Positions 61,041-64,000 of a stretch of 64,000 nucleotides of DNA are shown in pieces. The stretch is from assembly GCA_913054135.1 (NCBI GenBank), contig CAJXJK010000011.1, forward strand, positions 104,304 through 168,303. The letters run 5' to 3'. Source of the stretch: an uncultured Flavobacteriales bacterium. Its GTDB lineage: Bacteria > Bacteroidota > Bacteroidia > Flavobacteriales_D > Crocinitomicaceae. The notes under the pieces are model-generated. The model was not told the origin of the DNA. It saw only the letters and a program-made list of their open reading frames with translations, and made no database searches. Every line of letters begins with the position of its first letter. Within the stretch, counting starts at the first letter, position 1. The translations under genes were made by a program, and so were the position numbers.

Positions 61041-62180
61041 ATGAAACAAAACTTAGGCAATATCACTCTCAAACACCTACTCATTAATGAACAGAAGTGT
61101 ATCGGGCTTCAATTCTACCCAAACTCAACCATTGAAAACATCTTAAAATCACAAGGAGTCTACCAATGGAACAATCAATACTCTATGTATGTCGCCCCCA
61201 ACAACAAAGACAACTTCGCCTTAGTTTTTAATTCGTTCAAAGGCATTGCTTGGATCAATGGCGCACATTTTTTTCAAGGCAAAGTCAAAAAGAAATACAA
61301 TGATGAAATCAACCTTGACAACTATCGCAATCGTAAAAAGCATCCAAACAAACGATACGTGCCGCACGAGTATTTGCAAAAACTTGAATTTAAACGTTAC
61401 TCTATAAATACAGCACGCACCTACATCAGTTGCTTTGAAAAATTTATGAATGCCTTTAAAGATCAAGAACTCATTGAAATTACCGAAGAAGATATTCAAC
61501 AATATCTCAATCACCTAGCAAATCAAAAAGTGTCTTCGTCACAACTCAATCAAACCATTAATAGTATCAAGTTCTATTATGAACTGATTCTTCAAATGCC
61601 CAATCGCTTCTATGCGATAGAGCGACCATTCAAAGAAAGAAAACTACCTAAAGTATTGAGCAAAGAAGAAGTCTTTGCTATTATTGACGCCACGAACAAC
61701 ATCAAGCACAAGTGCATACTCAGTTTGCTCTATTCTTCTGGTCTGCGCCGTCAAGAGCTTCTAAACTTAAAAATCACTGATATTGATTCTAAACGAATGA
61801 TGATTACCATCTACCAAGGCAAAGGCAAAAAAGATCGTGTCACAATATTGAGCGAAAAGGTATTGACTGATTTGCGTATTTATGTCAAAGAATGGAGCCC
61901 GCTAAACTATTTGTTTGAAGGTAAAAGAGGAGAAAAATATTCAACAGCAAGTGTCGCTTCAGTAACAAGAAAAGCAGGGCAAAAAGCTAAGATTAACCAA
62001 AAAGTTACTCCGCACATGTTACGCCATAGTTTTGCGACCCACCTATTAGAAAATGGAACTGATTTGAGATACATCCAAAAAATTATGGGACACAATTCAA
62101 GTAAAACTACTGAAATATATACTCATGTTTCAATGAAGCATATGCAAGACATCAAAAGTCCATTCGATTCACTAACTTAG
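61041..62180 (+). CDS. Tyrosine recombinase/integrase with N-terminal extension
   Basis: 379 residues from the ATG at 61041; an in-frame TTG lies five codons earlier. Residues 1-100 are an extra domain (ITLKHLLINEQKCIGLQFYP ... WINGAHFF). A SAM-like core-binding domain follows (about 108-195), then the catalytic domain. Active-site residues are visible: Arg236 (SSGLRRQE), the Lys of GKGKKDR (about 261-264), His325 and Arg328 (PHMLRHSFATHL), His351 (MGHNSS), and Tyr360 (EIYTH). The stretch before the His-x2-Arg box has no insertion of the kind that defines integron IntI. It is followed immediately by attC-like sites, which suggests that it mobilises cassettes. Confidence 0.9.
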   Translation: MKQNLGNITLKHLLINEQKCIGLQFYPNSTIENILKSQGVYQWNNQYSMYVAPNNKDNFALVFNSFKGIAWINGAHFFQGKVKKKYNDEINLDNYRNRKKHPNKRYVPHEYLQKLEFKRYSINTARTYISCFEKFMNAFKDQELIEITEEDIQQYLNHLANQKVSSSQLNQTINSIKFYYELILQMPNRFYAIERPFKERKLPKVLSKEEVFAIIDATNNIKHKCILSLLYSSGLRRQELLNLKITDIDSKRMMITIYQGKGKKDRVTILSEKVLTDLRIYVKEWSPLNYLFEGKRGEKYSTASVASVTRKAGQKAKINQKVTPHMLRHSFATHLLENGTDLRYIQKIMGHNSSKTTEIYTHVSMKHMQDIKSPFDSLT

Positions 62181-62200
62181 GTGCACAATAATATATATAA

Positions 62201-62238
62201 GGAATAAAGTTAATATTAACTTTATTCCGAAGTTAGGA
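62201..62238. other. Perfect 28-bp palindrome plus GTTAGG core (candidate attI-like site)
   Basis: 62201-62228 is a perfect palindrome with 14-bp arms (GGAATAAAGTTAAT and its complement, no loop). Four bases later comes GTTAGGA (62232-62238) in the context CGAAGTTAG, comparable with CGAACGTTAG at the end of the first attC-like site. It sits between the recombinase and the first cassette, where attI would be. It could alternatively be the recombinase terminator. Confidence 0.5.
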
Positions 62239-62250
62239 CGTAATTCGCTC

Positions 62251-62895
62251 ATGAAAAACTATTTAACTTTATTTGCAACATTAGTTTCTTTGTGTTTGAG
62301 TTCTTGCTCGAACGACACAGAAGTAGAGACTAAAAATGAAGAACCTATGGAGAATTCTAACGATTTTGATTTTGAAGCAATGATGGAAAAGTTTAACAAC
62401 CGTCCCATTTATTCAGAGCTTAAAATTGAACACATTGATTCAACTTCTGATGACGAACTTATCCAATTAGTTTTTGACAACTTAACAACGAAGCTGGAAG
62501 ATAATTACGAGCGGGAGTTCGAAATAATCACAAGCTTGTCTGAAGAAAGACAAACTATTTATGCCATATGGCTTGTTGAAGCGGAAGTAAATAATGGTGG
62601 CTTTAACCAATTCTATGTGAATTCGAGCGGTCAATTTGCTGAAATAGCTGAAATGGCTTTTAAAAATGTCAATTCTGAAAAATTAGCCAACCTTATGGCA
62701 AAAGCTAATAAAATTTGGCAAGAAGAAAATCTAGCGGAAAGACAAGACGGTTCTATGGAATCTTTTAGTGAATCATATGAAGATAATCCTTTGAATGATC
62801 TAGATTCTGAATTCTATGATTTGTGCGAATCTGAAAGTCTATTTGATTTGCAAGTTCAATTCATTCGGAACAACAAGGAAAAATTTGTTGACTAA
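62251..62895 (+). CDS. DUF4375-like lipoprotein (cassette gene 1)
   Basis: 214 residues. A lipoprotein signal (TLFATLVSLCLSSCSN) is followed by an acidic linker and a domain with YAIWLVEAEVNNGGFNQFYVNSSG, the pattern of DUF4375/DMP19-like proteins, which are of unknown function. The gene starts 13 bases after the GTTAGGA core and its stop lies 7 bases before the GCCTAAC of an attC-like site, exactly like a one-gene integron cassette. No promoter of the TAnnTTTG type is evident, so it may depend on upstream transcription. Confidence 0.75.
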   Translation: MKNYLTLFATLVSLCLSSCSNDTEVETKNEEPMENSNDFDFEAMMEKFNNRPIYSELKIEHIDSTSDDELIQLVFDNLTTKLEDNYEREFEIITSLSEERQTIYAIWLVEAEVNNGGFNQFYVNSSGQFAEIAEMAFKNVNSEKLANLMAKANKIWQEENLAERQDGSMESFSESYEDNPLNDLDSEFYDLCESESLFDLQVQFIRNNKEKFVD

Positions 62896-62902
62896 AAACT
62901 AC

Positions 62903-63056
62903 GCCTAACATATTATGTAAAATTCACACCGTCCCTTGGCCAACGCAAAAGGCTCCCATTAGCGTGTCCATTGTCCGGGGCTTCCATCACGGCGGAACGC
63001 CAACCCACTTTGCGGCGGCAATCTAAAAATTGCCTAATTTTACACGAACGTTAGCT
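62903..63056 (+). other. attC-like recombination site 1
   Basis: 154 bases. R'' box GCCTAAC (62903-62909), 6-nt spacer, L'' TGTAAAATT (62916-62924), about 110 nt GC-rich centre, L' AATTTTACA (63036-63044), 5-nt spacer, R' box GTTAGCT (63050-63056). The L arms are perfectly complementary over 9 bp. The centre has GCTCCCATTAGCGTGTC (62952-62968), related to motifs in the second site and in the intervening DNA. This is the R''-L''...L'-R' order of integron attC. Confidence 0.75.
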
Positions 63057-63209
63057 ACCATTCCGCCCAAAGCTCCCATAGTCCGGGCGGTCGGAACGTT
63101 CTATCGCTAACTTCAATTTAAAAATAGGTTTACGTGTTCTAAACAAATGTCCACAGTAGGACTGCTCCCATTTGCGTGTCATAGGCGCGGTGGTGTTGTA
63201 TAAAACGGT
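63057..63209. other. Gene-less cassette DNA with a degenerate attC-like core
   Basis: No credible ORF. GTTAGC (63050-63055) and GCTAAC (63106-63111) form outer arms around CCGCCC/GGGCGG (63063-63068 / 63085-63090). GCTCCCATTTGCGTGTC (63164-63180) matches the centre of attC-like site 1 at 16 of 17 bases, and CGCTAAC (63105) with GTTGTAT (63195) may be the boxes of a decayed site, but I find no complementary L arms. Confidence 0.45.
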
Positions 63210-63398
63210 AGCTAACATAGTAAGCAAAGCTTACGTCCGACACTTGGCCAGCCCTCTTTTCTCCCAGTGTCGTGTACATATCCGGGGGTGCCAGCACACG
63301 TCGGACAGCCATATCCGGGGTTTTGGCCTGCACACTCGTTCGCAAATTGAGGCTTGCTGCGCATGCCACAATTTACTAGCTTTGCTCAAACGTTGTAT
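63210..63398 (+). other. attC-like recombination site 2
   Basis: 189 bases. R'' AGCTAAC (63210-63216), 6-nt spacer, L'' AGCAAAGCT (63223-63231), GC-rich centre, L' AGCTTTGCT (63378-63386), 5-nt spacer, R' GTTGTAT (63392-63398). The L arms are perfect 9-bp complements. The spacer lengths (6 and 5) equal those of site 1, and CTCCCA in the centre begins 51 bases from R'' (50 in site 1). R' keeps only the invariant GTT. Confidence 0.72.
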
Positions 63399-63451
63399 TT
63401 AATTCCTAGAGAATAGGTATTTGTACTGATGTACTTGTACTCACTATGTCA

Positions 63452-63459
63452 TATATTTG
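63452..63459 (+). promoter_or_regulatory. Promoter -7 element of the ATPase gene
   Basis: TATATTTG fits TAnnTTTG and ends 16 bases before the ATG. The gene may therefore carry its own promoter within the cassette. Confidence 0.5.
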
Positions 63460-63475
63460 TTAAAACTACTTTTTA

Positions 63476-64000
63476 ATGACTGATAGAATTAACCAGTTGC
63501 TGGGGTTTAATAAAAACCCCTTCTCAAAATTTTCCGCTGAGGAGGAGCTCGAATTCCATAATGAAATCTTTTATCGTCCAAAATTCTATGACACACTTCT
63601 GGACGATTTGAAATCTGGAACAAGTCGATTCATTCTTGGACAAAGGGGGCATGGAAAGTCATCCATTATTCATAAGCTTAAGGCTGATTTGGATAAACAG
63701 GACATATTCACAGTAATTATTGACCGATTTGATGATATTTCTTTGACTGAAAATAAAATAGAGCTTTTGAATTTAGTTCTTGTCGAATACGTTTCAAAAC
63801 TTGGTATTTATCTTAATAAGAATAAGGCTGAAGTGAAGAAATTGAGCAAGGAAGACAAGGAGATTCTTTGCTTGCTATTTAAACTGTTTTTCAAAACTTT
63901 AACTCATAATGAATATGTTAAAATTTATGATTCGGTTAAAAAAATCAAATACAAGAATTCTTTGACAAGATTTTTCAATCGTTTCGTCCCATCTGCGAAC
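63476..64000 (+). CDS. P-loop ATPase, 5' part only
   Basis: The frame is open for 175 codons to the end of the window. It begins MTDRINQLLGFNKNPFSKF and has a Walker A motif FILGQRGHGKSS (GxRGxGKS, about 55-66) followed by a basic helix and a VIIDRFDD strand. This is the beginning of an AAA/STAND-type ATP-binding protein with an NPF-type N-terminus. Such ATPases are often parts of defence or mobile-element loci, but what follows is outside the window. It begins 78 bases after attC-like site 2, so it may be the next cassette. Confidence 0.75.
   Translation, partial: MTDRINQLLGFNKNPFSKFSAEEELEFHNEIFYRPKFYDTLLDDLKSGTSRFILGQRGHGKSSIIHKLKADLDKQDIFTVIIDRFDDISLTENKIELLNLVLVEYVSKLGIYLNKNKAEVKKLSKEDKEILCLLFKLFFKTLTHNEYVKIYDSVKKIKYKNSLTRFFNRFVPSAN

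Noticed and set aside
61041..62180. Calling the recombinase a canonical IntI integrase
   Set aside because: The IntI-specific insertion before the His-x2-Arg box is absent and there is an extra N-terminal domain; only the site architecture supports integron-like function.
63139..63402. Two 76-residue frames, one on each strand, across attC-like site 2
   Set aside because: They run through the palindromic arms and GC-rich centre of the site, have atypical composition (many Cys, Arg, His) and no resemblance to proteins; open frames of this kind are usual over attC.
1..64000. tRNA, rRNA, tmRNA or riboswitch
   Set aside because: Reading the intergenic stretches by eye on both strands gave no cloverleaf, CCA-ended acceptor pair or known riboswitch core; a covariance scan could still find a weak one.
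61041..64000. Prophage or conjugative element
   Set aside because: Apart from the recombinase no phage structural, replication, relaxase or transfer gene is present, and no tRNA attachment site is seen within the window.

Overview
The window is a continuous piece of a Bacteroidota chromosome, most likely Flavobacteriales (Crocinitomicaceae/Cryomorphaceae-like). The evidence is type IX secretion C-terminal sorting domains, a gliding-motility-type C-terminal domain, fused SecDF, fused CcsB-CcsA, DUF5723/DUF493/DUF2452/DUF4834 families, AT-rich DNA with no evident Shine-Dalgarno sites, and promoters of the TAnnTTTG type. The genus is inference; no rRNA or tRNA gene was seen.

Positions 1-34600 are mostly core genome. 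There is a truncated thioredoxin-like gene; a minus-strand run (589-5021) with GH25 lysozyme, metallo-beta-lactamase hydrolase, envelope proteins and DUF493; a Nudix hydrolase; DUF5723 outer-membrane protein; fabI; a GIDE-domain membrane protein; gcvT; the cytochrome c assembly protein CcsBA; secDF-tatA-Ca/Na antiporter; an M61 peptidase / LtaS-like phosphatase-superfamily enzyme / diacylglycerol-kinase-like operon; a RAYT transposase bracketed by inverted REP hairpins next to a truncated T9SS gene; lgt; and serC-serA-rpe.

Positions 34700-40930 hold a tandem group of secreted proteins. Four share a four-cysteine N-terminal domain placed before an internal signal/lipobox segment, and most end in a T9SS sorting domain. 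Positions 40998-55950 are a surface-polysaccharide region: membrane 4,6-dehydratase, epimerase, GT4 glycosyltransferase, flippase, LicD, LicC-like nucleotidyltransferase, HAD phosphatase, methyltransferase, SGNH hydrolase and YfhO. carB (without the allosteric domain) and a PyrR-like phosphoribosyltransferase follow.

The last 3.6 kb is the most unusual part and reads as an integron-like cassette system. A small Cys-rich gene and a tyrosine recombinase diverge from a 36-bp near-palindrome. The recombinase has an N-terminal extension and no IntI-type insert. Downstream come a 28-bp perfect palindrome with a GTTAGG core, a one-gene cassette (DUF4375-like lipoprotein), an attC-like site, an apparently gene-less cassette, a second attC-like site of the same architecture, and the start of a P-loop ATPase gene. 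The two sites share AAC/GTT cores, 9-bp perfectly complementary inner arms, 6/5-nt spacers and a related central motif at the same offset.
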